DNA from: Bimastos eiseni
Taxonomy: Eukaryota; Annelida; Clitellata; Crassiclitellata; Lumbricidae
Direction: 5' to 3'
Length of the DNA stretch: 64,000 nucleotides
Assembly (NCBI GenBank): GCA_959347315.1
Contig: OY365813.1
Span: 20,170,854-20,234,853, forward strand
Positions 10,861 through 22,654 of this stretch are shown here, one piece after another. The notes beneath the pieces were generated by a model. It did no database searches, had not been told where the DNA came from, and saw only the letters and a list, made by a program, of their open reading frames with translations. Both the position numbers and the translations under genes were made by a program. Every line of letters starts with the position of its first letter. Positions within the stretch are counted from its first letter, which is position 1.

Positions 10861-11153
10861 CAGGGGCGTCTACGCCTTAGAAACCTTGTAGCAAATACTC
10901 CATCCAAGAAAAAGGGGGATTTAATTGAGAAATTAGGGAGAAATTATTTTTTAAAGAATAATTATACCATTAACAATCTTTTATTAATTATTTGCAGTTG
11001 AGGCATTCTGTTCTATTCTAAATTGCCATTGTATGTGTGCCATTAATTTGGTTAAATTCCGCCTTGATATCAGTCAAAATTTGGAAAAGTTGCTCCAATG
11101 ATTTAGAGGGGATTAAGTTGCTTCAAAGACTTAGGGAGTGATAGACGCCCCTG
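10861..11153. mobile_element. short TIR element (hAT-like MITE), 293 bp
   Basis: CAGGGGCGTCTA at the left end and its exact reverse complement TAGACGCCCCTG at the right end are 12/12 terminal inverted repeats. Flanking octamers TTCTCAGG and CCATCAGG agree at 5 of 8 positions, compatible with a decayed 8-bp target duplication. The interior is AT-rich and non-coding. The hAT assignment rests on the CAG-terminus and 8-bp duplication. Confidence 0.6.
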
Positions 11154-11639
11154 CCATCAGGGTCAACGGCCAAGATACTATATTACAACGAGAAACTTGT
11201 GAACTAATAATGTCCGGCGACGGCTGACAATCCTCCTACCCAAGATCTATTTCTGAACAGCGCATTTAAAAACATGGTTTTCTCATCCTTAAAATCAACT
11301 TGACAATCTTACTAATTGGTGTTGTCGTCAACTCTGCGTTCAGTGAACCTTTACCGCCGTAGTGTGCTCTCGGAACTCAAAATTGCAATAAACGTCGCGT
11401 GCCTTCGACAAGCGCGATGTTGTATTGCGAAGAAGCGATGTAATTATCGATCTTCAAACGCCATTATAGGCACATATAGCTTAGACAAACTGTTTTTGTT
11501 CTATCGTCACAGCGACAATTAAACGAAGATTGTTATTATTAGTTGTTATTCATCCGGGTATCGTATATCCAACTAACTTGACTCTAATGTCGTTGTTGAA
11601 TGGTGCTGCTACTCCAATTGACGCTACAATCTTGCCCAA

Positions 11640-11715
11640 GCAAAAGTGAGGAACCAACGAACGGACTCCCGTCGACAGCTGACTGATGACATGGATGTTC
11701 AGAGTCTCTGCATGA
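11640..11715 (-). repeat. family B SINE-like repeat, head fragment
   Basis: AACCAACG, GTCGACAGCTGACTGATG and CATGGATGTTCAGAGTC match the distal part of the full copy at 40515-40766. The fragment abuts a second, more complete copy to its right. Confidence 0.65.
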
Positions 11716-11724
11716 GCTATAATA

Positions 11725-11970
11725 CGCCCTGTAATGTAATGTAATGTTTTGTAATGTAACTGAGCATTTATATGGCGCCCCTTCAAGATATCTACTCTGC
11801 GCTGGTCTAAATGATGCTAAATTTTCTAATGGTCGAATAAAATACTGCACATCAGTTGCTAAGACTCAGCACATTAATCTGAAAACAGTCTCGTGAAACC
11901 AAACAAAGGATTCCCATCGATGGCTCGGATGTTCAAAGTCTCTGGGCCAAGTTACGTCCTGTATACGATT
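11725..11970 (-). repeat. family B SINE-like repeat copy
   Basis: The plus strand reads a TAATG-type simple repeat, then GAGCATTTATATGGCGCCCC, CAAGATATCTACTC, GCGCTGGTCTAAATGATG and finally GGATGTTCAAAGTCTCTGGG. On the minus strand the element ends with the GGCGCCATATAAATGCTC tail and a TTACA-type simple repeat. Confidence 0.75.
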
Positions 11971-12555
11971 CCGCCTTAATCTGATGTACAGTTAGACTTG
12001 AGTGAGAATTGCTGACAATCCTGCTCCTTCGTCCGGCAAATCAACGCCCTCAAACAATCGAACCATTTACCAAGTGGCACCTCCCTCCCACCCCTTAGAA
12101 AGATCTCACTTCTGAATTCCCCAACTTCTCAGTTGTTCCGCTAATATCGCCGCTGAATCGCCAGATAATTACAATATTCCTCACGGGCTACATATCCATG
12201 GACGGCCCATTTCTGGGACATTCATCTCAAGCCCATATTAATGATCAAACCATGGGCTTCTTCTTTCCTGTATAAAGTGTATATATATACACTTCAGGGC
12301 TTTTTGAATAAATCTCTATGTATATAATTATGTATACATTTACTCTATATAATATTGGTTTCTCTTTTAGCTTACTGTGCATGTTTTGCTAAATGTTGTA
12401 ACAGATTTCTTGAAGGTGCGCTATATTAAGTTTAATTGATTCATTCATTCAACTAAATTCTTATATATATAGTCTTCATGCTTGACTTAATCTCTATGTA
12501 TATATATATTATATATGTGATCTTACAAGCATGCGATCCTTACGCTTGATTCAAT
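11971..12555. other. no recognisable gene
   Basis: AT-rich, with several TATATA runs around 12275-12345 and 12465-12515. No supported gene. Confidence 0.4.
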
Positions 12556-12574
12556 CTTTCTCTCTCTCTCTTTC

Positions 12575-12612
<38 letters not shown>
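12556..12612. repeat. TC and TA dinucleotide repeats
   Basis: A TCTCTCTCTC run followed by about 15 TA units. Confidence 0.85.
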
Positions 12613-12616
<4 letters not shown>

Positions 12617-12734
12617 ATCTACAATCTTCATGCTTGATTTAATCTCTGCCTGAGGAGTGATGAAACGCACGGATGCTTCTGCTCCACTTGTTGCCGTCGT
12701 CAACATCACTTCACTCTTCAATCTAAGAGACCTC

Positions 12735-12825
12735 AGGCGTTGGCGTTATTGTTGTTGCTATTGTTGCTGTTGTTGTTGTTGCTGCTGTATACGTTGTCAT
12801 TAATGTTGTTGTCATTATTATTGCT
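12735..12825. repeat. GTT trinucleotide repeat, degenerate
   Basis: TTGTTGTTGCT-like run. The minus-strand asparagine-rich frame is a repeat artefact. Confidence 0.7.
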
Positions 12826-13017
12826 GTATTGTGTTTCATCATCTCTTCTCTCGTCTTCTTCCCTCAGTATTCTTCTCGGACAACCTTCACCGTCGCTTCT
12901 CATCACGCGACTGTAGACCATCTCAACATGGTCTCTCGTCTTTTACCAGTGATGCAGTAGACTACTCCTATCATCTTTCTGATGACCTCGTTCGCTTTCT
13001 TAACCTTAGGAAAGAAT

Positions 13018-13112
13018 GCAAGTATCTTTAAACGAGACTCCAAATATCCTTAAACGAGACTCCAAGTATCCTTAAACGAGACTCCAAGTATCCTTAAAAG
13101 AGATTCCACGTC
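13018..13112. repeat. 22-bp tandem repeat
   Basis: CCTTAAACGAGACTCCAAGT recurs about four times with a 22-bp period. The last unit is diverged. Confidence 0.85.
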
Positions 13113-13149
13113 CAAGTATCCACCGCAGCAGTCTCATCTGGCCATTTGC

Positions 13150-13475
13150 TCTGATGCAAAACTGTTTTGTTGGCTATGCCCGGCATACCTATTGCCCTCT
13201 GAACCAGATTGTCCTCCATCTATACCCCAACGGGCTTCTCTCCGCTCATCTGCCCGTGGATTACTGCTGGTACCAGCATGCGCATTGCTGCATCCCAAGC
13301 AAGGAGATTTGCTTACGTAGGGCCCTCCAGTTGGAAGAGTCTCACTCTTTCCCCTTCGGGCGGAACCTCTAGTTCTCTCCTCTGGTCAGTTTTGGAGGTG
13401 CTTGAAAACCTTCGTATTATTCATCTAGCCGTCGACTTGGGTCGGGAGCGACGATGATTTCAAGCGGCGCTTAAG
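13150..13475 (+). pseudogene. LINE reverse-transcriptase C-terminal remnant
   Basis: In one frame QRASLRSSARGLLLVP, and in another FAYVGPSSWKSLTLSP, match the same two blocks (SIRSSVRGLL and YAYVGPTNWNSLPF) of the LINE copy at 47945-48615. The frame changes between the blocks, so the copy is broken. It is typical of the 3' end of a CR1/L2-like non-LTR element. Confidence 0.6.
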
Positions 13476-14799
13476 AATTGTTCAGTTACAATAACAATTA
13501 CGATTCCATTTTCTCCAGTAGCCATTCCTCTTTCCTCGTAACAATCCAGACCTCTGCTCTATACTAATTTACGACTTTTCTGTCCTCACTTATTCAGCCC
13601 ACACGACCACATATTTTAGTGTGCATATCAAGCCTTCAGGACAGCATTTCCATATGGCCTTCACCTATCTGTTATAGTCGTACACATGTAGACCGCGTGA
13701 AGCCTTTACAAGACCGATATGGATGGCTTCCCATGCCCTATATATAAGGCCACTAGAAACTGGATTTCTTTCAGAACTAAATAACTTCTGAAAAAGCAAT
13801 TGCAACTAAGCTCGCCGTCTTTGCAAGATTAATTACAGAAACCCCAGTCAGAAGTATTACGACCGGTTATATTGGATTCTGCAAAATTCTAGACAGAAAT
13901 GAAATTGCAGACAGTCAATTACTTTCGAGTTGCTTCTCCGTGTGCTACCTCGGTCAGTAACCAGTGCAAGGAGACGGCCATACTTTGGACAAAGATAGTA
14001 ATTGAAAATCAGCCTCTTTCTCTCACACGTATCATTTTTCAGTCATGTTCCATGATTGTCTGTGGTTGTTTGCGGCGAAAACGACCGCATATACGTTGCC
14101 ATGGTAGCCATTTCAAAATTACTAGATTACGACTACGATAATGGATTTTTATATAGATCATATACGTTTCCAGGTTTATTCGTTAACAAAGGACCGATTT
14201 TTTAAGGCACATTATTTGTGTGGCATCTAATTTGCAAAACAATACCTTAATTTAGTCATCATCATCGTCGTCAACATCATCATCAGTCCCTGACGCGTGT
14301 CTACTGGTTAAAGTGGGTGGAGGAAAAGCGACAGAGACAAGAGTTGGAAGGAGGGCAGACCATGGAGGATAATATTCCACGGATAGGGTAAGATGTAGGA
14401 AGTAGGGTAATATTGAGGCTAATGGAGAAACCACAGATGAATGCACCAATCAGTGACGAGAATTAGGCTAAATGAGAGGACAAATGCGACGCAGAGCGCC
14501 AGTCAACATCGATTAATCCGGATATGAATGGAATAATGGGTTCGCACAAATCAGTGATCTAAGGCATTTATGGAGTGCTTCATTCGTGCGATTATTGGTC
14601 CCTGGTCACGCTTGCCTTTTCTGTAGGTAGTAAAGAGATGATGATAGCGGAGCTTTGAGCAGGAAGATGTACTCAAGCATCGAAAATGTTTCTTGCTTCT
14701 AGTATTTCGTCTTAAACTGACTGTTTCTCAGCACTCTTTCCTGCCTATTCGTCATTCTAAATTTCTGAGTTTTATTACAGTTGATGTCGCTGCTATTGT
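13476..14799. other. no recognisable gene; one X-box-like site
   Basis: No supported exon. GTTGCCATGGTAGC at 14095-14108 resembles the X-box motifs around the first receptor, with one mismatch. A short CATCATCGTCGTC run lies at 14256-14286. Confidence 0.4.
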
Positions 14800-14875
14800 T
14801 GATGCTGATGATGACGATGACGATGATGATGGTCTCTGACGATGACGATGACGATGGCGATAATGATGATGGTCT
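14800..14875. repeat. GATGAC/GATGATG microsatellite
   Basis: GATGATGACGATGACGATG run and a second block GACGATGACGATGACGATGG. Confidence 0.8.
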
Positions 14876-14904
14876 CTGCTACTCTACAACGAGTCCACCG
14901 GATG

Positions 14905-15125
14905 GCCGCTCTCTCTGCTCTACTGAGCGAGGTTTACTCGTTGACCCATTTGCCCGCACAACTACTAAATAAAATCGTACCTTCTCAGCGGTTGGCCCCT
15001 CGCTCTGGAATATGCTACCGTTGGTGTTGCGGTTGTCCCCCAGAGTATATTCTGATACTTTTTGTACTCACCTTAGAACTGTTCTTCTCAGCCGTGAGTA
15101 GTAGCCTTGAAGGGGCGCTATATAA
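14905..15125 (+). pseudogene. LINE 3' end remnant
   Basis: One frame gives VGPSLWNMLPLVLRLSP, corresponding to the conserved GPxxWNSLP block near the C-terminus of CR1/L2-like reverse transcriptases. It is followed by the tail CTTGAAGGGGCGCTATATAA and then a GAATGAA-type simple repeat. Stop codons and frame changes make it non-functional. Confidence 0.55.
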
Positions 15126-15149
15126 ATCTTCGTAATTATGAATGAAGAA

Positions 15150-15218
15150 ATGAATGAGTGATGATGATGATGATGGCGATGACAATGATGATGATGACGA
15201 CGACGACGATGATGGATT
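15150..15218. repeat. GAT/GAC microsatellite
   Basis: GATGATGATGATGG followed by GACGACGACGACGATG. Confidence 0.8.
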
Positions 15219-17019
15219 AGATTATATAAGAGTAAATCAGAATAAATCAGGTCAGTTTGGGACAGTCCTGACTTAAGTAATCACCGACATAGAAGAAACA
15301 ATCGCTGTCCTTTTAGATGTCAACGTCTTGAGGGATGTAGACCTCTCGAGACAAACCCTTCGTCGCTCTTGCTTCATAACTAAGCGGATTTCAACGCTAA
15401 ATCAGTTCTCCTCGGCTTACGTTTCTTATTAAACGGTAACTTCATCAACCTGTAAAAAAAAATGCGCTGCACGAAGTCGTGTCTTGCTTTTGCGCTATGC
15501 ATTAATTAAGACATAATAATTATGACGGTGGCGTGACAGGTAGAAAAGGCTGCTTCTGTTCTCGGGCTGTCATGTCGGACAAAGGGAGATTTAATTGGCG
15601 CTTTGATAGGCATTCTGCTCAACACGGCACGATGGTTCGGAAGTTGTAGGTAGTGACTTCCAGAAAAACGCAACTTTTAGAATCATATGCTTGCAGATGG
15701 AAAAGAGAAACGTAGAGTAGTTTTTGTGTTGTTTGCAGGCGCTCCCTAAGGTCACCACACGGGAGTAGCAGGCCAATTGTTCCCAGTTAATTCCCCCGGG
15801 CAATCCCCAGGGCAATTTATCCACACAGAGCAATTAACCTGAGGACAATTGTTTTAGAATCCCACGTTTGGTCATTTAAGGTCCCGTGAACGAACCGCGC
15901 TAGTCCCGTCACTGTCAAGTTGACGAAGATGTTGGAGATCAAGGCGATCGGCAACGACACAAATTATTGTTGATGAAGGAGACATTGGGACATCAGGAAC
16001 GGGGAATAGACGAGAGACCTGGACGCTATAGAAGCTGGAAGAAAGATGAATTCAAGCTTTTCGGGGCAAGTGCATGAGAAGGTAGTTGAGAATCCTTTGG
16101 ACTAAAATGACGATCAGCGAACGAAAGTGCACATAAACTGTGCAACTACCATATAATTCTGGTCATGTTATGAGACAGCCGCAAGATAACATCTGAAACA
16201 GCCTGATAGTCTGACTTTGGAAAAATATAACCGAGGACGAGGAACGCCGAAAATAGCACGCATTGGACCGGAAGTGTGGTTCAATGAACGCGGTACTAGA
16301 CAGAAGATGTTGGCGATGCTGTTACGTGACTTGACATGCAGACAGATGGAGACAGGCAGGCAGTCAGACAAACAGACAGACAAAAAGACATACACGCGTT
16401 GACGGACGGACACGCAGGCGCTCTGACGAACGGTTATTGCGGCTCGATGCTCCATGCCTTGTTTTCGGCATTTATTGATGGAAACAAAAGCGACCGCTGC
16501 ATCCCACTCAAGGGTTTCAGCAACAGCGGAAGAACTGTCGTCGAAAACAGCGGCCGTAATTGAGGCTCATTTGGCTGATGATCATCGCTCGTTGGTCTCG
16601 TGGCATCGGCATGAGAAATTTCTTTGCATTGACATCGTGATCTGCTGTAAGTCAATCTTTAAAGAACCTTTTTCATAATTCTCCGAGCGAAGTCGCTGAC
16701 GTTGTTGCTGTTGGTGGTGGTGGTGACTGTCTGTCTGGCTGCTTGTCTGTGTGTTTGGATCTTTGTCTGTGTTTGTTTATCTGTTTGTCAGTAGAAATAT
16801 AATTGGAGACTCACACAGATTTCTTGCAGTTGTCAAATGATCGAACTTAAGTCGTGACAATGAAACGTCGCAAGCTAATTAACTTTCCTTTTAAGCCCGG
16901 TAATTTGTATAGCCAATCACAGAGAACAAGCAATTGCTGTAACAAGCGTCACAGCGCAAAATCACCCACCACACGAGAGCTATTTGGCCAAGGAACTGCA
17001 ACGTGCTAATTAACCTATA
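15219..17019. other. no recognisable gene
   Basis: 1.8 kb with only short open frames. A CAGA/CAGG tetranucleotide run occurs at about 16335-16400 and a GTCTGTCTG-rich stretch at 16725-16790. Confidence 0.4.
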
Positions 17020-17184
17020 GCAAATAATCACTGTGTCCTGATTTTTTGCTGCATGAACTCTAATCAAATCTCGTGTCCTCTGATCTTATTCAAGCTATTT
17101 AAAAGAGCAAATGATCATCGTGTCCTGATTTTTTTCTACATGTAATATAATAATATCTACTGTCCTCTTATCATATCTGAGCTA
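17020..17184. repeat. diverged tandem duplication, ~80 bp
   Basis: 17020-17097 and 17107-17184 both run GCAAATNATCA, GTGTCCTGATTTTTT, then GTCCTCT and end in AGCTA. They are diverged copies of one segment. Confidence 0.6.
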
Positions 17185-17911
17185 ATGACGTTACACGGCG
17201 CTATATTGTTGCAATGATGTAATGACACATAATGTGTGTGTGTGTGTTCGCCGCACATACAATCCGGTCTCTTCAGCATGTCCGAGTCTTCGTCCCGCAG
17301 GCGTGTTCTATCGACAATACATCTATGCAGCGCCATACGTTTAACGATGCCTTCCTCTTCGAGTGGTTTCGAGCGTTTGCCGTTCTTCCTAATTGCCACT
17401 AATTGGCCACAAATTGTCGTCTCCAATTCCTAAAAGACTTCCTGGTAAACACCAGTCCCATACAGGGTCACGTGTCGTCCGCTCGCCATTGACCGCAACC
17501 GCCTAAACAGTCCGGAGATAGCTCATTAAGGGCAATTTTCGGCGATTTGGTCGTATTTTTTCCTGGCAAAATCTGACGTAGGAGCCGGCTATCAGACGTG
17601 ACGGAGCAAGCAGCATAATTGGATCGACCTGCGTGTTAGAGGAGAGCCGGCCGCTTCAGTTTTAGAGAGAAAGACTATAGAGAAAGGAAGCGAAAAGTTG
17701 CGGAGCTTATTTTATTTTGGAAGAGCAACATGCAGTCTTGAAGACGACATTGAATTTAAAGCATTACATGAGTATGACATATTGCACAGACACAATATTG
17801 CGCAACAAAGACTTTAAGAGATTCTGAAGACTTGCAGTCTGTGTTAAAACCATTGCCCGAATCCTCTTTACGGTACCCGCAGATCTTATTTTAGTTGGCT
17901 ATTATCCTCTA
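17185..17911. other. no recognisable gene
   Basis: Nothing identifiable beyond a short GTGTGTGTG run near 17232. Confidence 0.4.
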
Positions 17912-17942
<31 letters not shown>

Positions 17943-18340
17943 GCCTGTTTGTCTGTCTGCCTGTCTGTCTGTCTGTCTGCCTGTCAGTCTGTCTGTCTGT
18001 CTGCCTGTCTGCCTGTCAGTCTGCCTGTCTGTCTGTCTGCCTGTCTGTCTGTCTGTCTGCCTGTCAGTCTGTCTGTCTGTCTGCCTGTCTGCCTGTCAGT
18101 CTGCCTGTCTGTCTGTCTGTCTGCCTGTCTGTCTGTCTGTCTGTCTGCCTGTCTGTCTGTCTGTCTGTCTGCCTGTCTGTCTGTCTGTCTGCCTGTCTGT
18201 CTGTCTGTCTGTCTGCCTGTCTGTCTGTCTGCCTGTTTGTCTGTCTGCCTGTCTGTCTGGCTGTCTGCCTGTCTGTCTGTCTGTCTGCCTGTCTGTCTGT
18301 CTGCCTGTCTGTCTGTCTGCCTGTCTGTCTGTCTGTCTGC

Positions 18341-18375
<35 letters not shown>

Positions 18376-18413
18376 CCTGTCTGTCTGTCTGTCTGCCTGT
18401 CTGTCTGTCTGCC

Positions 18414-18450
<37 letters not shown>

Positions 18451-18451
18451 G
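17912..18451. repeat. long CTGT/CTGC tetranucleotide microsatellite
   Basis: 540 bp of CTGT units with CTGC inserted every two to five units, giving a loose higher-order pattern. Both strands stay open because 4-bp periodicity cycles through stop-free codons. The LSVC-rich and DRQT-rich frames are artefacts. Confidence 0.95.
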
Positions 18452-18599
18452 AAAAGTCTTTGGCGGTGCAAATGCTGTCAGAGTCGGACGATATTTAAAC
18501 TGTTGCTGCCCTTAAAATATTTTCTGCTGACGTCTAATCTCTGCACAGACCTGCAAAACTAATTTCCTTTTGCGATCACTTTTGATCACATCAATTATT

Positions 18600-18960
18600 T
18601 CGAATGTTTTCAGTCTTGTCTTCGATTCGGTCTCTCTGTGTGAACTCTGTTTCTGTTTGTCTGTCTCTCGATGTCTCACTCTTTGTCCACTTTATTCACT
18701 CTTAGTCTGTCTATCTCCCTGTCTATCTCTTTCTGTTTCTCTCTGACTTCGTCTACCGTTCACTGTTTGTCCGTCTGTCCGTTCAGCTGTATCTCTAGCT
18801 CTTACTCTATATCAACACCACACTGTCGTCTCTCTATTTCTCTGTCTATGTCGCTCCCCATATCTGCATATATATAATTCTCTTAATCCTTGTCTGTCCA
18901 TCTCTCTCACTCTCTGCTCTTTGCCTATCTCTATACACTGCTCTTCTCTAACGGCATCAT
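18600..18960. repeat. pyrimidine-rich TCTG/TCTC low-complexity tract
   Basis: Degenerate CTCTGT and TCTATCTC sequence continuing the composition of the array to the left. Confidence 0.65.
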
Positions 18961-19447
18961 CGTCTTAAATCCCTTCCATTAACACCAGCACCCAACATCC
19001 GCGGATATACAGCTAACTCTCCTCACTAAACCGAATCAATAATTCACAGCACGTGCAAGCAACGCTAAAACGGGAAATCAAATGGCTTCGACGTGGCGCC
19101 CGATGTATACAAATTACTCAGTTCCTAAGTTGGCAGTAACTGATAGTTCCCTTTATCACGAGATGAATGTTGGGCAACGCTAATTGAATCCTTACAAGGA
19201 ATCCGTCCGATAATTCCATTCCCGTTGTTCTTCGCGTATGGTTAATACTGACTGAGATAAGTTTATTTAACGACGCATCCATAACGACGATGATATGCGT
19301 AATATGGTTAATACCGTCACGAGCACGGATTTATACCTGCGACCAAAAAAATACGTCACCTGAGTGGAACTAATTGTTGGAAGTCAAAACTTTTCGGATT
19401 TTTTTTGCTTCCTTCTTTCTGCTGTCGCTGATCCAGAGTGCTTGCTA

Positions 19448-19685
19448 CGACCTGCCGAGTTCGGGAAGCCAGTGCAAAAGACGAGGATTAATGCTTAGTT
19501 TAACGACGCTGTGTGAATACAAAAATCGTCGACGTCGCCCTCCTCCTTTATCCAGGCTTGGGACTAGCACTCCCAAAGTGCGAACGGTTTTGAAGAAACC
19601 AGGCATCCAAATGGCTCCTCTTGTCAGGTTTTCCGGACCCTCCTGTGGCCCCTATCTTGGAAAGTCTATAGAACCGCCAGCCTAC
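19448..19685 (+). repeat. family C interspersed repeat, longest copy
   Basis: Begins GAGTTCGGGAAGCCAGTGCA. It contains CTTTATCCAGGCTTGGGACT followed by AAAGTGCGAACGG, and ends with the block shared with 264-356. Shorter copies lie at 20005, 31825, 31935, 32815, 51785 and 51885. Confidence 0.7.
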
Positions 19686-20004
19686 GTAATTAGTCTACGA
19701 TGATTACGATCGATGTCAATGTAAGGTCAGCTCATTGCAATTCTTTGATATTAGGTCATCTTGTTTCTGGTTTAGCGAGTTTCGTACTTTATCTGGGATA
19801 AAACATTCTGCTCCAGACCTTCTCCGTAGCTGCTTCATAATTAATGAAGCAATCAGTCGACAAAGGCGATCTATTTCCTCATTGGGAAACTGATTGGAAA
19901 GGCATCCGCGTCGCCGCAACAGGTGACTGGTAGGAGAAAAAAGAATCGAATTCATCCCCAAGACAGACAGACAGACAGACAGACAGGTGGTATTGGTCGG
20001 TTAG

Positions 20005-20115
20005 TTCCAGTTTAACGACACTGTTCGATGATAAAGATCATCATCGTCGCCCTCCTCCTTTATCCAGGCTTGGGACGGGCACTGTCAAATTGTGACCAGT
20101 GGCGGCGTTACAGGT
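20005..20115 (+). repeat. family C interspersed repeat copy
   Basis: AGTTTAACGACACTGTTCGA, then CCTCCTTTATCCAGGCTTGG, the same order as at 19448-19685 and 51785-51975. Confidence 0.7.
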
Positions 20116-20276
20116 GGTATTATATTGAATGCCAATGTATACCATTGGACATAATGATGAAAACGTTGTGTATTAGAATGAGGAAAAACATTGCGGAATG
20201 TGCGGGAGATCCCATTAGCTACTGTATGAGTGTTAAAGGGCGCGAAGGTGTTTGGATTATTGACGAAAGCACTTAG
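20028..20276 (+). CDS. possible small cysteine-containing secreted ORF (weak)
   Basis: An 82-codon frame starts with a hydrophobic signal-like stretch (residues 1-19, ending near LGRALS). The remainder has cysteines at about 22, 35, 37, 48, 58 and 66. However, the signal-like part is encoded by the family C repeat, whose other copies give similar short hydrophobic stretches, and the 3' part has no recognisable family. No splice or promoter evidence was seen. It is more likely a chance frame than a gene. Confidence 0.1.
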   Translation: MIKIIIVALLLYPGLGRALSNCDQWRRYRWYYIECQCIPLDIMMKTLCIRMRKNIAECAGDPISYCMSVKGREGVWIIDEST

Positions 20277-20364
20277 ATTCGCAGGTGATCAGACAATGTT
20301 GACAGGCAGCGAGAGGCGGCGGGAGAATATGATGGACGACATCGAAAGATTTAAAGTCTTCTAG

Positions 20365-21295
20365 ATGAGGACATGGCGAAGGATGGAGAGAGTCAGCTGG
20401 ATGGAACGCTGGACAATTGAAGAGATAATAGAAATGGTGGAAGAAAGAAGATTCCAGATCACTGATAAAATCTCGAAGATTCCTGAAAATGTCTCGAATG
20501 AGAAAAAATATGGAAATAGACATAAAAAGACCAGGATCACAAGGACAAGCAAAGGAAAATAAGGAGCTTAAATATCACAGGAGATGGAAAGGAACTGGAA
20601 GAAGTCGAAAAATCCTGTGGATTCTGTATGATCACAAATGATGCAAAGTGGCGAGTAGAGAAAAGCGAAGAATAGCCATGCGAATAATAGATGCCTTAAT
20701 TTAAAAGTCGTGAACGACTCGAAACAAATTTAGAGGATAATCGCGTTCAGAGGAGAAAGCACGGCTTCATTGGTCGAAAGCCAGCGAAATCCTTGCCAAG
20801 AAGAGCTGAAGGAGGGGGAAAGACAGCGCGATGGTTGGCGACATTGGAAGTTCAGACCTGCCTTAGGGCAGAGAACCTAAAGAAGCATGAAATATACAAG
20901 CAAGGAATTAATTACAGGAAAAGCTAAGTAAGAATCTGAAGGAACGAATAATCAAGTCTGTGACATGAACCATGGTATAAAATACGGTTGATGGCAAAGA
21001 TGAATTGCGAGGATGGAATACATCACAAGATTGAAGGTCTTCGAGACGCAAGAGCAGATGCTACGATTGGCGTATCAAAAACATCCCTGTTAGGAAAAAT
21101 CAGAAGACGACACATAAAAAGGGCCACATAATGAAGAGAGACCCGCTTCGTAGAACTATAATTGAGGAAGGAACGGAGGGTCTACGACGAGAATGGAAGA
21201 CCGACAGTGATGTGATTTGATGAAGAATTAGAGTGACAATAAATTAAAGGAGAGATACGAACGAACGGCGAAATTGGACGTACGAACCTGCTCAG
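20365..21295 (+). pseudogene. degenerate non-LTR retrotransposon RT C-terminal remnants
   Basis: At 20365-20480 a frame reads RRMERVSWMERWTIEEIIEM, like the RISWxDRxTNEEVL motif near the C-terminus of LINE-type polymerases. At about 21110-21215 another frame reads KKGHIMKRDPLRRTIIEEG, matching the GHxMRxxxLxxTIxEG motif expected a little further downstream. The order is correct, but stop codons and frame changes lie between. Assignment is by motif recall only, and the clade is uncertain. Confidence 0.45.
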
Positions 21296-21955
21296 AAAGG
21301 CAGACAACCAGGAGAACAAACCGTGCACATGCCCAAGGAAGTACGAGGGCATAAAAACAATTTATATGGCGCATGATGATCAGCAAGCAGTCTCTTCCAT
21401 GTATACAGCGATCTTGCTCATTGCTTCCAACAAAACACGTCAGTCGCCCTTCCTCCAGTCTCGCTTATACGTCAACAGTTTGTGAAGGGGCTGCGAAAAG
21501 CAATTTGGACCGAAATCCGAGAACGGCGACCTAGTGTATTCGATTAAAAATCAACCGTCTATTTTTAGAGGGTCGCCCGAATGAGAAGAACATTGTCAAT
21601 CAACTGCAGCAAAATTCCATTTAGCAAGAACTGCACAGACTCCTTCATTGTTTCCGGAAATCCCTCCGCGCCGCCATCAACGTCGCCGGATCGAGGCCGT
21701 CTAGACCCACCGGCTCTTTAGTATGTGAGGACCTTTCCGCGTAATGTGACGTCAAAACATCGTCACGTGCTCTGGAAGCGCCAGTTCAATGATCGGAGTA
21801 AGGAGGAGGGCAGTGCTAGTCGTCTTTGTTAGTGTATACTGTATAATAATCTGAATGGCATAACCGATAAAATGAAAATGCAATGTATGTAGTTCTACTA
21901 ATGTTATTGTGACGCAATGCTGCAGCTAATGCGACTCAATGCATTGTGCTGTCAA
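21296..21955. other. no recognisable gene
   Basis: Unique-looking sequence without a supported feature. Confidence 0.4.
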
Positions 21956-22009
21956 CGTAAGAATAGTTACACATACATACAATGATATATACATACATAC
22001 ATGCAAACT

Positions 22010-22290
22010 AGTACATGCATGAAAACATATGCAAGCGCCCTCGTGAGGATCTTGTAGGGCACTATATAAATGTTCATATACATACATACGTACATGCATA
22101 CATACATACATACAGACAGACAGACAGACACACATACACACATACATACATACATACATACATGCATACAAGCATGCATGCATACATACACACATACATA
22201 CATACATACAGACATACAGACAGACATACACACATACATACATACAGACGGACATGCATACATACATACATACAATACATGCATGTTCAT
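22010..22290. repeat. LINE/SINE tail followed by CATA microsatellite
   Basis: CTTGTAGGGCACTATATAAA at about 22050-22070 is a copy of the shared 3' tail. It runs directly into about 220 bp of CATACATA with CAGACAGA interruptions. Tyr/His/Thr-rich frames on both strands are artefacts. Confidence 0.75.
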
Positions 22291-22654
22291 ACATGCATGC
22301 AAACTAATACACGCATGAATACACATGCTTGAGCAGTGAGCAAATACAAATCGGCCGTAACCTTTGGTCCATTGTTATTCATTTGAACATCTGAATACAT
22401 CCATGCGCACTTGGCAAATGATTGTCAAATAATATACCTACTTACTCACTCGGCTACATGGGTACGGACAGATACATTACAGATTTAGTCGGTCAAAACT
22501 GTTCAGCTTCTGCTAAAGCGCATAATAATTGACTTATGCCAGGAACTGGAGGACTGCATGACGCATACGTAACAGGAAAGAAGTCCGGACGCTATTTGAG
22601 CAAATTTACTGCCAAGCACGACATCACCCATCCACTTATTCCACTTCTGAGACC

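Noticed and set aside
17895..18471. Long open frames on both strands (185 and 135 codons)
   Set aside because: They translate the CTGT/CTGC tetranucleotide array. The composition is pure repeat and both strands are open for the same reason.
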